Shown here: piece after piece, positions 1-6,600 of the stretch
Numbering within the stretch: position 1 is the stretch's first letter
How the letters are laid out: every line of letters begins with the position of its first letter
Assembly (NCBI GenBank): GCA_030679025.1
Contig: JAUXTV010000130.1
Coordinates: 1 to 7,865 of the forward strand
Direction of reading: 5' to 3'
DNA from: Candidatus Woesearchaeota archaeon
Lineage (GTDB): Archaea > Nanobdellota > Nanobdellia > SCGC-AAA011-G17 > UBA489
Length of the DNA: 7,865 nucleotides
Notes under the pieces: model-generated
What the model was told of the DNA's origin: nothing
The model's input: only the letters and a program-made list of their open reading frames with translations
The model's database searches: none
Made by a program: the position numbers and the translations under genes

Positions 1-900
1 ATGCACTTTTGCTTTGCCGTTGCGTAAAACTAAAGATAATGCAGATCCTTTGCCAGTTTTAAAACGCTCTTGGGAGCTAGTACAGTCAAAAGAAATAGCT
101 GCTCCACTGGTAGACTCTAGTTCAAAGCTAAATTGCTGTTCATCATCTGTCGGGTGAATGCGGCCAAATTCATAACTTGATCCAGAAAAAACACCTTGTT
201 GTTGCCATCTGTCTTCAATAGTAATATCCAGCGTAACGCCTACGCCATTGGTAATGCTGGACAAAGTACGAACAATGCTGGTAACAGTAACAGGATCATA
301 AGCATAACCAAATCCTAATTGTGATCCACTAAGGCTTAAAGTGGTAGGACAAGAAAAAGGCATACTAGCTTCAAGATCAAAAGTGCAAAATTGAAAATAA
401 GAAACAGAAGGATAATCATTAATGAGCATTTTCACAAAAAAAGAAGTGCTTGCCCCTGCATCAACATTGCTAAATTGAAAAGTACCATATTGCAATCCAT
501 TATCTCTTCTTCTGCTGGCAGATCCAACATAAGAATACTCAGTGCCCGGTCCTAAAAACTCTGGTCCTCGAGCAGTTTCCCGAACAAGTGCTCCATCAAG
601 AGTAAGAGTTTCTTGCTCAAAGTTAGTAAACCCCTCATAATGAGTAGAACTTCCAACAGTAAAAGAATCCACAGTAATAGATTCTTGATTAAAATTAAAA
701 AATTTAAGAGCTATGCTAAATGGACCATCTAGAGCATTAAAAGGCGGATTATTAGGAAGAAATCCTACTTGTACTCCCTTGCCACCAATCAAGCCAGTAA
801 AAGCAGTTCCTTGTCCTTGTGGTTCCTTATCAGAGGTAGAAGGAAAACTAATGCATCCAGTCAAAAACAGAAGCAAAAAAAGAAACAGGAGATTACGCAA
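1..900 (-). CDS. Predicted surface lipoprotein, beta-rich, C-terminus beyond left edge
   Basis: The minus-strand frame stays open for 300 codons from a TTG at 900-898 to the window edge, so the C-terminus is missing. The protein begins with a short basic n-region (MRN), a Leu/Phe-rich core and the lipobox LTGC, with the lipidated Cys predicted at residue 16. A Ser/Gly/Gln-rich linker (about 17-36) and a beta-rich region with Cys at 172, 184 and 273 follow. It should be anchored on the outer face of the membrane. TTG is chosen because an in-frame TAG lies three codons upstream, no ATG gives the signal peptide, and a GGAG at 913-910 sits 9 nt upstream. The start overlaps the stop of the 530-aa gene by 8 nt, so translation is probably coupled. 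The motif KGVQ (41-44) and the pattern around residues 269-300 resemble parts of the 530-aa protein. The ligand and role are unknown. Confidence 0.8.
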   Translation of the reverse strand, partial: MRNLLFLFLLLFLTGCISFPSTSDKEPQGQGTAFTGLIGGKGVQVGFLPNNPPFNALDGPFSIALKFFNFNQESITVDSFTVGSSTHYEGFTNFEQETLTLDGALVRETARGPEFLGPGTEYSYVGSASRRRDNGLQYGTFQFSNVDAGASTSFFVKMLINDYPSVSYFQFCTFDLEASMPFSCPTTLSLSGSQLGFGYAYDPVTVTSIVRTLSSITNGVGVTLDITIEDRWQQQGVFSGSSYEFGRIHPTDDEQQFSFELESTSGAAISFDCTSSQERFKTGKGSALSLVLRNGKAKVH

Positions 901-2485
901 GGTTCTCTACTCCAGGCAATTCTTTTTCACGGTAAATATCAACCAATCCAGATTTGCGTATAACAACATCATAGTCTGCTCTAGCAGTAAGTTCATAAGC
1001 TCCTAACTGTTCAGGAGGTTGAGTAATTTTATATTCACATTGGAAAGACAAAGGCACAGTAATTTGATTTTGAGCTGTTGTATTAAGATTGAAGAGTTGT
1101 AATAAATAAGCGTTCATAGTTTTCAAGCTATCATCACGTAAAGTCATTGCTTGTTCGCCAGTAAAGTCGCATGTTGATCTTTCTTGAAGTGTATCAAATG
1201 CTATGCCTAAAGTTTCTGGATAAGTAAGTTGTAAACTGTTCAGTCTTGCAATAGTGCCAAAGCGAAGTTCATTTTTGACAAATCCTACGCGAAGATTAGG
1301 ATAATTAGATTCAGTAAGAGGCATTTTGCCAGTTCCCATGGTCAATAAATAAGGTCCGCCACATCCTCTTCTACATTGAGGAATGCTAGTCTCATCTGAC
1401 TTGTCAAAAGTAAGATCATTGTTCACGCTAGGAACTTGCAGAAGATCATCGGGTGCTTCTGCTTCTTGTACAGTCCATAACTTAAGTCCTGCTACTTGTA
1501 GCATTCTTGTTCGTGCTTCTAAGACAATACGTTTTTTCATGTATAATCTATTGCCAACTTCTGTGCCTTCTCCTCTGTCTAAAATGCCTTGCCAATTGAA
1601 AGCTGTCTGAAGAGTATGGAATTTAAGTCCTTGAGGAAATCTGCAGCTGACAAAATGAGTGCTGGTTGCTTTTTTTGGTACATTCAGGCTTTGAAGTTTA
1701 TCATTGATATAAACTTCTCCTTCTTGTACTCGCTTGCCCTCTCTATCTTCTTCATAGCAGGAAAATAAGACTATTTGATCTTCATACATTTGGGTATCAA
1801 AATTATAGAAGCCATCAATTTGTACTTTCGCATCTAGTCTTGCTGGTTTCCCTTCTTGAAATGCATCTGACGCTTCAAAGCTTAAAAATTGGATGCCTTT
1901 TTGTGGTTCAGTCTCTGCAATGTTAGGATTGTCCCATGTAGGATAAAGCAGTTCTTTAAAACTAGAGAAAGGATTTTTGATATCAAAATTTTCTCGTGCA
2001 CTCTCAAACTTCGTTTGTAACATAAGACGAACATCCTCAGTCGTTGCTGTATAAAGAAGAGAGAATACGAGTGCAGTAACAATAAAATGTCCAAGTTTCC
2101 AGGAAAGAATAAAATAAACTGCAGCTGAACCAAAAATAAAAATAACCCAGTCAAAAGACAATAATTTAAAAACTATAGTAGCAAAAAAATAAAGAATCAT
2201 CAATAATAAAGTAAATCCACGTGGATTTCTAACAAGAGGTTTAGGTTCAGTACTAGATCCTCCGCCTCCACCACCTTGAAAAACGATTTTTTGTGTTCTT
2301 GATTTAGAACTTTTTCCTTTGCCGTAAATAAATCTCTCTCTTAAAATGGCAGGTAATACTGAAAGAAGTCCTGTTTGTTTTCTTGATTCTTGAACCTGTT
2401 GATTTGTTGCTTGAGTTTGTTCTTTTATTTCTTTAACTTCTTCTCTAGCATAAGGTCCAACAAACAGAATATTTTGAATTCCCAT
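893..2485 (-). CDS. Membrane-anchored surface protein with three TM helices, unknown function (530 aa)
   Basis: The order of parts is: a hydrophilic head with a Glu/Gln/Lys-rich, coiled-coil-like stretch (about 13-36); a basic segment (about 50-68); a Gly6 linker (71-76); three closely spaced hydrophobic helices (about 91-109, 112-128, 131-147); and about 380 residues of beta-rich, soluble-looking sequence with six Cys (243, 281, 371, 375, 439, 483), including a CRRGC pair. By the positive-inside tendency the basic head is cytoplasmic, which puts the large C-terminal part outside after three helices. The ATG has a GGAG at 2496-2493 with a 7-nt spacer. It is the middle gene of a minus-strand operon, 24 nt after the 395-aa gene and overlapping the lipoprotein gene. 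No catalytic motif was recognised. A sensor/adhesion component or scaffold for surface assembly is possible, but this is inference from topology only. Confidence 0.8.
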   Translation of the reverse strand: MGIQNILFVGPYAREEVKEIKEQTQATNQQVQESRKQTGLLSVLPAILRERFIYGKGKSSKSRTQKIVFQGGGGGGSSTEPKPLVRNPRGFTLLLMILYFFATIVFKLLSFDWVIFIFGSAAVYFILSWKLGHFIVTALVFSLLYTATTEDVRLMLQTKFESARENFDIKNPFSSFKELLYPTWDNPNIAETEPQKGIQFLSFEASDAFQEGKPARLDAKVQIDGFYNFDTQMYEDQIVLFSCYEEDREGKRVQEGEVYINDKLQSLNVPKKATSTHFVSCRFPQGLKFHTLQTAFNWQGILDRGEGTEVGNRLYMKKRIVLEARTRMLQVAGLKLWTVQEAEAPDDLLQVPSVNNDLTFDKSDETSIPQCRRGCGGPYLLTMGTGKMPLTESNYPNLRVGFVKNELRFGTIARLNSLQLTYPETLGIAFDTLQERSTCDFTGEQAMTLRDDSLKTMNAYLLQLFNLNTTAQNQITVPLSFQCEYKITQPPEQLGAYELTARADYDVVIRKSGLVDIYREKELPGVENLA

Positions 2486-2492
2486 TAGTACA

Positions 2493-2496
2493 CTCC
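2493..2496 (-). promoter_or_regulatory. Shine-Dalgarno site for the 530-aa gene
   Basis: GGAG on the minus strand lies 7 nt before the ATG at 2485-2483. It supports that start and shows that internal operon genes use SD-led initiation, whereas the first gene appears leaderless. Confidence 0.6.
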
Positions 2497-2509
2497 ATAC
2501 AAAGAAAAG

Positions 2510-3697
2510 TTACGCAAGGAAGACATCCAAGGAAGCAACATCGAAAGCAGTCTCCGCAATAATACGTAAATTATTCTGTCCAGGAACAACATAAGAGCTA
2601 ATATCAAAACTAAAATGATCTCCATAAGTATCAAGATAAAGAGGATAACCATTCACTAAAACAGTTGCAACTTTTCTGCGATTATCTGCGCCTAATTGCA
2701 TTTCCATGAATACTGAGCCACTACCAGTAGGTACGCTAAAATAATAACCAGGAGCCTTGCCAGCATCTATATCTCCTTCAAGCAACATACGTTCTAAAAT
2801 ATATTTGCCGCCATCAATGCTAAATTCTAAAACATTTCTTCCTTCATGTAAATCATTACGATTAAAGTCGTGGCTTACTTCACCAGCATCACAAACTATT
2901 TGCTGTTGGCTGATAACTTTGCTGTTAAGTCTAATCCAAAGTGTACCTTTTTCATTAGCAGTTTGACAATTGACAATATAAAATAAACTTAAGTGTCCAA
3001 AGCGTTGAAGATCATCTGGACTTAAAACAAAAGTTCTTTGTTCAGTAGTATGAGATAAAGTATAAGTTCTAAACAAAGTCACGTCTCGTAAGACATAGCT
3101 GCTTCTGCTAAATCCTCCAGAAACTGAAAAAGTAAGATGATTAACACTGCGTAGAGAAGAAGCTGGAAGTTGTAAAGGTAATTGCGAACTGGTAAGAGGA
3201 CCACTAAAAATTTCTCTGCCATTTAAGGAAATAGTAATGCTGCCTTCAGCTTTTTCTAGAAAAAATAAGAGGCGAACATTCTCAACAGGAGCATCTTGTG
3301 AAATTTTAAAAATGAGTTCTTTTTCAGTGTCTGAGAAAAATCCTCCGTTAACATCAAGAGATTTTGCAAGGAGTTCTTCATCTTTATCTTGATCTGTATA
3401 GAGAGAAACTGAGGCTAAAGGTTTTGCATAAATTTTTTGACCAAAAGGTTGAAGCTCGCCTATGCTTTGACTAAAAAGTATTTCTTGCTGTGCTGGACCA
3501 TAGCTGCCGCCATAATTTGGTTGCCCAGAAGAAGGATAATAACCAGAGCTTGGTTGACCGACTAATTCTTCTTTTTGTCCTTCGGGAAGAAGAACGATAT
3601 AGATCAATAAAAATAAACCAATAAATAAAATGAGATAAAAAGCATTAGTGGATTCAGCTATATCTGCTCCTCCTTTTCTACTCAAGCCCCTTTTCAC
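2510..3697 (-). CDS. Single-TM anchored surface protein with repeated beta-sandwich-like modules (395 aa)
   Basis: The start is GTG at 3697-3695. The basic N-terminus (KRGLSRKGG) is followed by ADIAE and a hydrophobic helix at about 19-37. A Ser/Tyr/Gly/Pro-rich linker (about 48-71) leads into an extracellular beta-rich region. That region repeats a pattern of 'LNG/VNG', a hydrophobic strand, then 'N-x-L-x-F/I' (residues 157-190, 256-292, 347-379), which looks like carbohydrate-binding-type or other jelly-roll beta-sandwiches; the fold is inferred. The GG/ADIAE junction followed by a long helix matches the class III (pilin-like) signal layout, with Glu at +5 if cut after Gly10. Alternatively it is an uncleaved anchor; I recall DPANN anchors with a similar 'KGGAD' start and 'LLPE' end, which I have not checked. 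It is the first gene of the surface operon, with a TATA box about 26 nt upstream of GTG and no SD, consistent with a leaderless mRNA. Function unknown. Confidence 0.8.
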   Translation of the reverse strand: MKRGLSRKGGADIAESTNAFYLILFIGLFLLIYIVLLPEGQKEELVGQPSSGYYPSSGQPNYGGSYGPAQQEILFSQSIGELQPFGQKIYAKPLASVSLYTDQDKDEELLAKSLDVNGGFFSDTEKELIFKISQDAPVENVRLLFFLEKAEGSITISLNGREIFSGPLTSSQLPLQLPASSLRSVNHLTFSVSGGFSRSSYVLRDVTLFRTYTLSHTTEQRTFVLSPDDLQRFGHLSLFYIVNCQTANEKGTLWIRLNSKVISQQQIVCDAGEVSHDFNRNDLHEGRNVLEFSIDGGKYILERMLLEGDIDAGKAPGYYFSVPTGSGSVFMEMQLGADNRRKVATVLVNGYPLYLDTYGDHFSFDISSYVVPGQNNLRIIAETAFDVASLDVFLA

Positions 3698-3719
3698 TAG
3701 TCAGAGTGAACTGAGAGAT

Positions 3720-3727
3720 TATTTAAA
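3720..3727 (-). promoter_or_regulatory. TATA box of the surface-protein operon
   Basis: The minus strand reads TTTAAATA. Its centre is about 26-27 nt upstream of the GTG at 3697, the usual archaeal TATA-to-start-site distance. Transcription would therefore begin at or next to the GTG, and no SD is visible in the gap. Inferred from spacing only. Confidence 0.55.
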
Positions 3728-3770
3728 CCTTACGACAGGAATTCTGCTCTAAAAATCAACTAAAACAAAG

Positions 3771-3780
3771 TATTAATATA
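3771..3780 (+). promoter_or_regulatory. TATA box of the Pelota gene
   Basis: TATTAATATA on the plus strand is centred about 28 nt before the ATG at 3804, preceded by an A-rich segment that could serve as BRE. This spacing predicts a leaderless or nearly leaderless mRNA. A GAGGT at 3788-3792 could act as an SD if transcription starts earlier, so the two readings compete. Confidence 0.5.
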
Positions 3781-3803
3781 GCTTAAAGAGGTTGTCCAAA
3801 AAT

Positions 3804-4877
3804 ATGAGGATCTTAAAAGACAATCAAAAGCATGGAGAAGTCTTAGTCAAAGTGACAACACTCGATGATTTATGGTATCTCAGTCAGGTTTTGGATAAGC
3901 ATGATCTCGTAACTGGGGATACTGTCAGGAAGATAAAATTAGGAAATGGTGAAGAGGGAAAAACACAGATCATCAAAAAGCATGCTCGAATCACTGTGGA
4001 AGTAGAAAAAGTAGAATTCCATAAATATACTAATGCATTAAGAATCAATGGAAAAATAAAGGAAGGTCCGGAAGACGTGCAAAGAGGTGCTTTTCATACC
4101 ATTAACGTAGAGGAAAATGACACTTTGCTTATAGTCAAAGAGCACTGGCACAAATATCAAAGAGACAAGCTCAAAGAAGCATGCAAAGAAAAACTCCCAA
4201 AAATTCTTATTTGTGCATTGGAAAGAAAAGAAGTATCCTTCGCTTTGCTCAAAAGATATGGGTATGAATATATTAGTGATTTTGAAGGAGAAGTGCAAGA
4301 AAAAGCTTTTCCAAATATAAAAAAAGATGCTACTTTCTATGCAGATATTGTAAAGCGATTGCAAGAATATGATCAACGCTACAAATTAGACAAACTTATA
4401 GTTGCTTCCCCAGCGTTCTGGAAAGAGGAGTTCAATAAAGAAGTAACAAAGCGTGCGCCAGATCTAAAAAAGAAAATACTCTACACAGTATGTCATACTA
4501 CAGGAAAAAATGCTATGCATGAAGTGCTCAAAAGTGATGAAATCAAAAAAGCATTAAAGGATGAAAGAATTATTGAAGAAATACAATTAGTGCAGGAAGT
4601 ATTCAAAGAGATTGCTAAAAATGGCAATGCTGTCTATGGCATGCAGGAAGTCCAAGAAGCTGCAGATATAGGTGCAATCAAAATATTATTGGTAACTGAT
4701 GAACTCATCCAGCAGCTAAGACAATCAGAAAGTTATGAACCTCTAGATAACATCATGAAAACAGTAGAAGCTACAGGCGGAGAAATTCATATTATCACTG
4801 CAGAACATCAGGCAGGACAAGAATTACAAGGAATTACAGGCATAGCTGCTATTACTCGTTATAAAATAAAAGAATAA
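3804..4877 (+). CDS. pelA: Archaeal Pelota (aPelota), mRNA surveillance / ribosome rescue
   Basis: Pelota is a paralogue of release factor aRF1. It enters the A site of stalled ribosomes and, with ABCE1 and in many archaea an EF1A-type GTPase, splits them without peptide hydrolysis. The 357-aa length and three-domain layout fit: an Sm-like N-domain (about 1-128) opening with MRILK, DDLW and GDTVRKI and containing the HTI motif near 98-100; a central domain (about 132-270) with no GGQ, as expected; and an eL30-like C-domain (about 276-357) with the A-D-I-G-A-I-K-ILLVTDEL motif and an ending typical of the family (GITGIAAITRY). The central 'GPGF' seen in many Pelotas reads SPAF here (202-205). 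ATG at 3804 is preferred to a TTG at 3792 because the family begins at MRILK. The gene diverges from the surface operon across about 106 bp. Confidence 0.93.
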   Translation: MRILKDNQKHGEVLVKVTTLDDLWYLSQVLDKHDLVTGDTVRKIKLGNGEEGKTQIIKKHARITVEVEKVEFHKYTNALRINGKIKEGPEDVQRGAFHTINVEENDTLLIVKEHWHKYQRDKLKEACKEKLPKILICALERKEVSFALLKRYGYEYISDFEGEVQEKAFPNIKKDATFYADIVKRLQEYDQRYKLDKLIVASPAFWKEEFNKEVTKRAPDLKKKILYTVCHTTGKNAMHEVLKSDEIKKALKDERIIEEIQLVQEVFKEIAKNGNAVYGMQEVQEAADIGAIKILLVTDELIQQLRQSESYEPLDNIMKTVEATGGEIHIITAEHQAGQELQGITGIAAITRYKIKE

Positions 4878-4900
4878 AAAGAAAAAATAAAAAAGAAGAA
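4878..4900 (-). terminator. T-rich terminator of the 166-aa gene
   Basis: Immediately after the minus-strand stop at 4901, the minus strand is a 23-nt pyrimidine tract made almost wholly of T with runs of six. Archaeal RNA polymerase terminates efficiently at such T-runs without a hairpin. On the plus strand the same DNA is A/G-rich, so it would not serve Pelota. Confidence 0.55.
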
Positions 4901-5401
4901 TTAAGGATGACCAGGAACTGTACCTGCAGGCGTTGGACCTGGAGGAGTTGCTGCTGGAGTAGCTGGTGTTGGAGGTTGTCCTGCTGCTGGTGCTGGCTGT
5001 TGTCTTCCAATACCTAACATATATTTAGCGGCAATACCGCAAACAGCTGCGAATGCTAAAGGAATAGCTTCAGCTGTACACTCTGCTACAAGTTTTGCTA
5101 ATCCATAAGTAGGATTGCTATCAGCACCAAAAGTTCTCATAAAATTATTACCATAAACTGCCAAAAGACCTAAACCACGACCTAATTGCTTAGGAATAAT
5201 GCCTGACTCTCCTAAATAGACACAAGTCATGCCTATAGCATCATCGATAGCATCTTTAGGCATAGAAAGTCCTTGAAGATAATTCTCTACAGTTCTTGCT
5301 GTATTTTGAGGGATGCCAGATCTATTATAAAAAGTTGCCAGAGAAGTCATTACAGCGCCAGCTGCAACCACATGTATTGCTGTTGATGTTGATTTTTTCA
5401 T
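4901..5401 (-). CDS. Hypothetical protein with Pro/Ala/Thr-rich C-terminal tail (166 aa)
   Basis: I do not recognise this family. The N-terminus has two Lys and a weakly hydrophobic Ala/Val stretch (about 8-24), which could be a poor signal or membrane helix. The middle (25-110) appears helical, with MPKDAIDDAIG and a glycine-rich GRGLGLLAVYG segment. A second, more convincing hydrophobic stretch covers about 112-131. The tail (135-166) is low-complexity Pro/Ala/Thr/Gly and probably disordered, possibly exposed at the surface. Cys occur at 60, 108 and 121. The ATG is supported by AGGAGGA 11 nt upstream and by a TATA box that predicts a leader of about 25 nt. It is monocistronic, flanked by the GGR gene upstream and convergent Pelota downstream. 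One reading is a small membrane protein with a cell-wall-spanning tail, but this is inference. Confidence 0.75.
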   Translation of the reverse strand: MKKSTSTAIHVVAAGAVMTSLATFYNRSGIPQNTARTVENYLQGLSMPKDAIDDAIGMTCVYLGESGIIPKQLGRGLGLLAVYGNNFMRTFGADSNPTYGLAKLVAECTAEAIPLAFAAVCGIAAKYMLGIGRQQPAPAAGQPPTPATPAATPPGPTPAGTVPGHP

Positions 5402-5412
5402 GATTGTATTTA

Positions 5413-5419
5413 TCCTCCT
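5413..5419 (-). promoter_or_regulatory. Strong Shine-Dalgarno site for the 166-aa gene
   Basis: AGGAGGA on the minus strand lies 11 nt before the ATG at 5401. It is the most complete SD in the window and suggests efficient translation of this unknown protein. Confidence 0.75.
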
Positions 5420-5448
5420 AATGAATAAAAAATTGAAGTATACTGGGG

Positions 5449-5456
5449 TATATAAA
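5449..5456 (-). promoter_or_regulatory. TATA box of the 166-aa gene
   Basis: The minus strand reads TTTATATA, preceded by a purine-rich segment (AGAAAGA) that could be BRE. The predicted start site about 25-27 nt downstream is near 5426, giving a short leader that contains the AGGAGGA. It lies in the 91-bp spacer (5402-5492) after the GGR stop, so the 166-aa gene has its own promoter. Confidence 0.65.
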
Positions 5457-5492
5457 TCTTTCTAATTGTAGTAACTAGGGAGTAGTATCCAT

Positions 5493-6569
5493 TTACCAAA
5501 GAAACCTTGTGAACTGTAAAAAGCGAGGCTCCAAAAGTGCCATTTTGGCCAGTAAAAGGCTAGGAAACTCCCTATCATGAGTAGTGATTAGTTTGGTTAT
5601 TCTGGGTTGTCGCACCAGCTGAATCAGTTTGTTATAATCCTCTTTGTGAAATCGTTGTAACATCATTTTATGAATCAAGAGATGAACCCATAATTCAAAG
5701 CCAATGCGTTTTTTCCAAAGGTGTTCATAGCTCTTGCCAGTGACCAATGCCTTAGTGAGTTCTTCAGCAGCCATCATGCCGGGAATAATGCCTCCTAAAG
5801 TAGATGCTTTTAATTGTGTTGCTGCATCGCCAACCAAATAAACATGGTCTTTTTCTGTAATAACTTTAGGATCATACAGAGGAATAATGCCACTCTGCCA
5901 TTCCAGAATTTTTCCTGGTCGTAAATGATGAAGCTTATCAAAATAATATTTAGGTTTGTCCAAAGAGCAGATGCCAAGTCTAGCTATTTTGTTGCTCTCT
6001 GGAACCAGCCATCCAAAATAACCTTCATCAATAAAAAATTCAACTAGATCTTCTGCACAAGGAATTTTAATTCTCGCTTGATGACCAATAATAAATTTCC
6101 TTTGTCCGTACATACCATTACTTTTAGCAACTGCACTCAAGGGTCCATCTGCACCAATTAAAATATCAGTCTTTGAATTTTTTCCGTTAGAAAAATGTAA
6201 AGTGTGTTGTTGTCCTTGTTTTTCAGAACTGAGAAATTTATGGTTGCTATGATATTTTGCTCCATGACTTTGCGCGACTGTAGCTAAATATGCATCAAAT
6301 TTTGTTCGATCAACAATGTAATTTTTAGGAAGAGCAATTTCCACAGATTTCCCATCAGGGCCAAAGACTTGTGTACGACTAATTCTATTAACGACAAAAG
6401 AGTCATCAGGTTTCATAAGTTTGTTCAGGAAAAAAGTAGTTAGTCCAGTGCATTGAACTGGTTTCCCAATAATTTTATGTTCTTCGTAGACGTCTACGGA
6501 AAATCCTTGCTTGCAAAGTTCTGCTGCTAAATGATTCCCTACAGGTCCTGCTCCTATAATTGCTACCAT
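5493..6569 (-). CDS. Geranylgeranyl reductase family FAD-dependent oxidoreductase
   Basis: This family saturates geranylgeranyl chains of archaeal lipids, or related isoprenoids, using FAD at the membrane surface. The 358-aa protein starts with the dinucleotide-binding IIGAGPVG (GxGxxG at 6-11) and has the ribose-binding acidic end of strand 2 (VDVYEE, 25-30). Further along come the GKPVQCTGL loop with Cys40, VDR-x-x-FD (86-91), GADGP (139-143), the substrate-side GWLVP (186-190) and the second FAD motif GDAA followed by ALGG-like STLGGI (247-261). The C-terminal part is helical and basic. ATG at 6569 is preferred to an extension to 6656, because the family begins at the Rossmann strand, the extension overlaps the divergent gene, and a TATA element lies about 27 nt upstream. 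Whether it acts on lipid tails or on another isoprenoid cannot be told from sequence. Confidence 0.88.
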   Translation of the reverse strand: MVAIIGAGPVGNHLAAELCKQGFSVDVYEEHKIIGKPVQCTGLTTFFLNKLMKPDDSFVVNRISRTQVFGPDGKSVEIALPKNYIVDRTKFDAYLATVAQSHGAKYHSNHKFLSSEKQGQQHTLHFSNGKNSKTDILIGADGPLSAVAKSNGMYGQRKFIIGHQARIKIPCAEDLVEFFIDEGYFGWLVPESNKIARLGICSLDKPKYYFDKLHHLRPGKILEWQSGIIPLYDPKVITEKDHVYLVGDAATQLKASTLGGIIPGMMAAEELTKALVTGKSYEHLWKKRIGFELWVHLLIHKMMLQRFHKEDYNKLIQLVRQPRITKLITTHDREFPSLLLAKMALLEPRFLQFTRFLW

Positions 6570-6591
6570 AAGGCAAAAATGAGTAAGAACA

Positions 6592-6600
6592 TTTATAAGT
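6592..6600. promoter_or_regulatory. Shared, near-symmetric TATA element between divergent GGR and peptidase genes
   Basis: The plus strand reads TTTATAAGT and the minus strand ACTTATAAA, so both directions offer a TATA-like core. Its centre is about 27 nt from the GGR ATG (6569) and about 29 nt from the peptidase ATG (6625). Both genes would have leaderless or near-leaderless mRNAs. A second plus-strand candidate, AGTATAT at 6599-6605, may serve the peptidase with a start near 6628. Confidence 0.5.

Noticed and set aside
713..1006. Plus-strand frames of 97 and 64 codons across the operon junction
   Set aside because: They are antisense to the lipoprotein signal peptide and the 530-aa C-terminus, have low-complexity Lys/Arg runs from T-rich antisense codons, and show no family features.
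1882..2154. 90-codon minus-strand frame inside the 530-aa gene
   Set aside because: It lies in another frame of the same strand with no SD or recognisable motif. Its hydrophobic runs come from T-rich codons of the membrane helices.
1383..2966. Plus-strand frames at 1383-1610 and 2757-2966
   Set aside because: Both are antisense to surface-protein genes with clear protein architecture, and neither has a promoter or a recognisable motif.
3792..3803. TTG start for Pelota four codons upstream
   Set aside because: The family begins at MRILK, and the TTG overlaps the possible SD (GAGGT).
4038..4376. Minus-strand 112-codon frame inside Pelota
   Set aside because: It is an antisense shadow of a well-supported gene. 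Its Phe/Ile-rich composition comes from Lys/Glu-rich Pelota codons.
6486..6499. Perfect 14-bp palindrome CGTAGACGTCTACG
   Set aside because: It lies inside the GGR coding frame and encodes the conserved V-D-V-Y strand. One such palindrome is about what chance gives in this length, and no repeat of it was seen.
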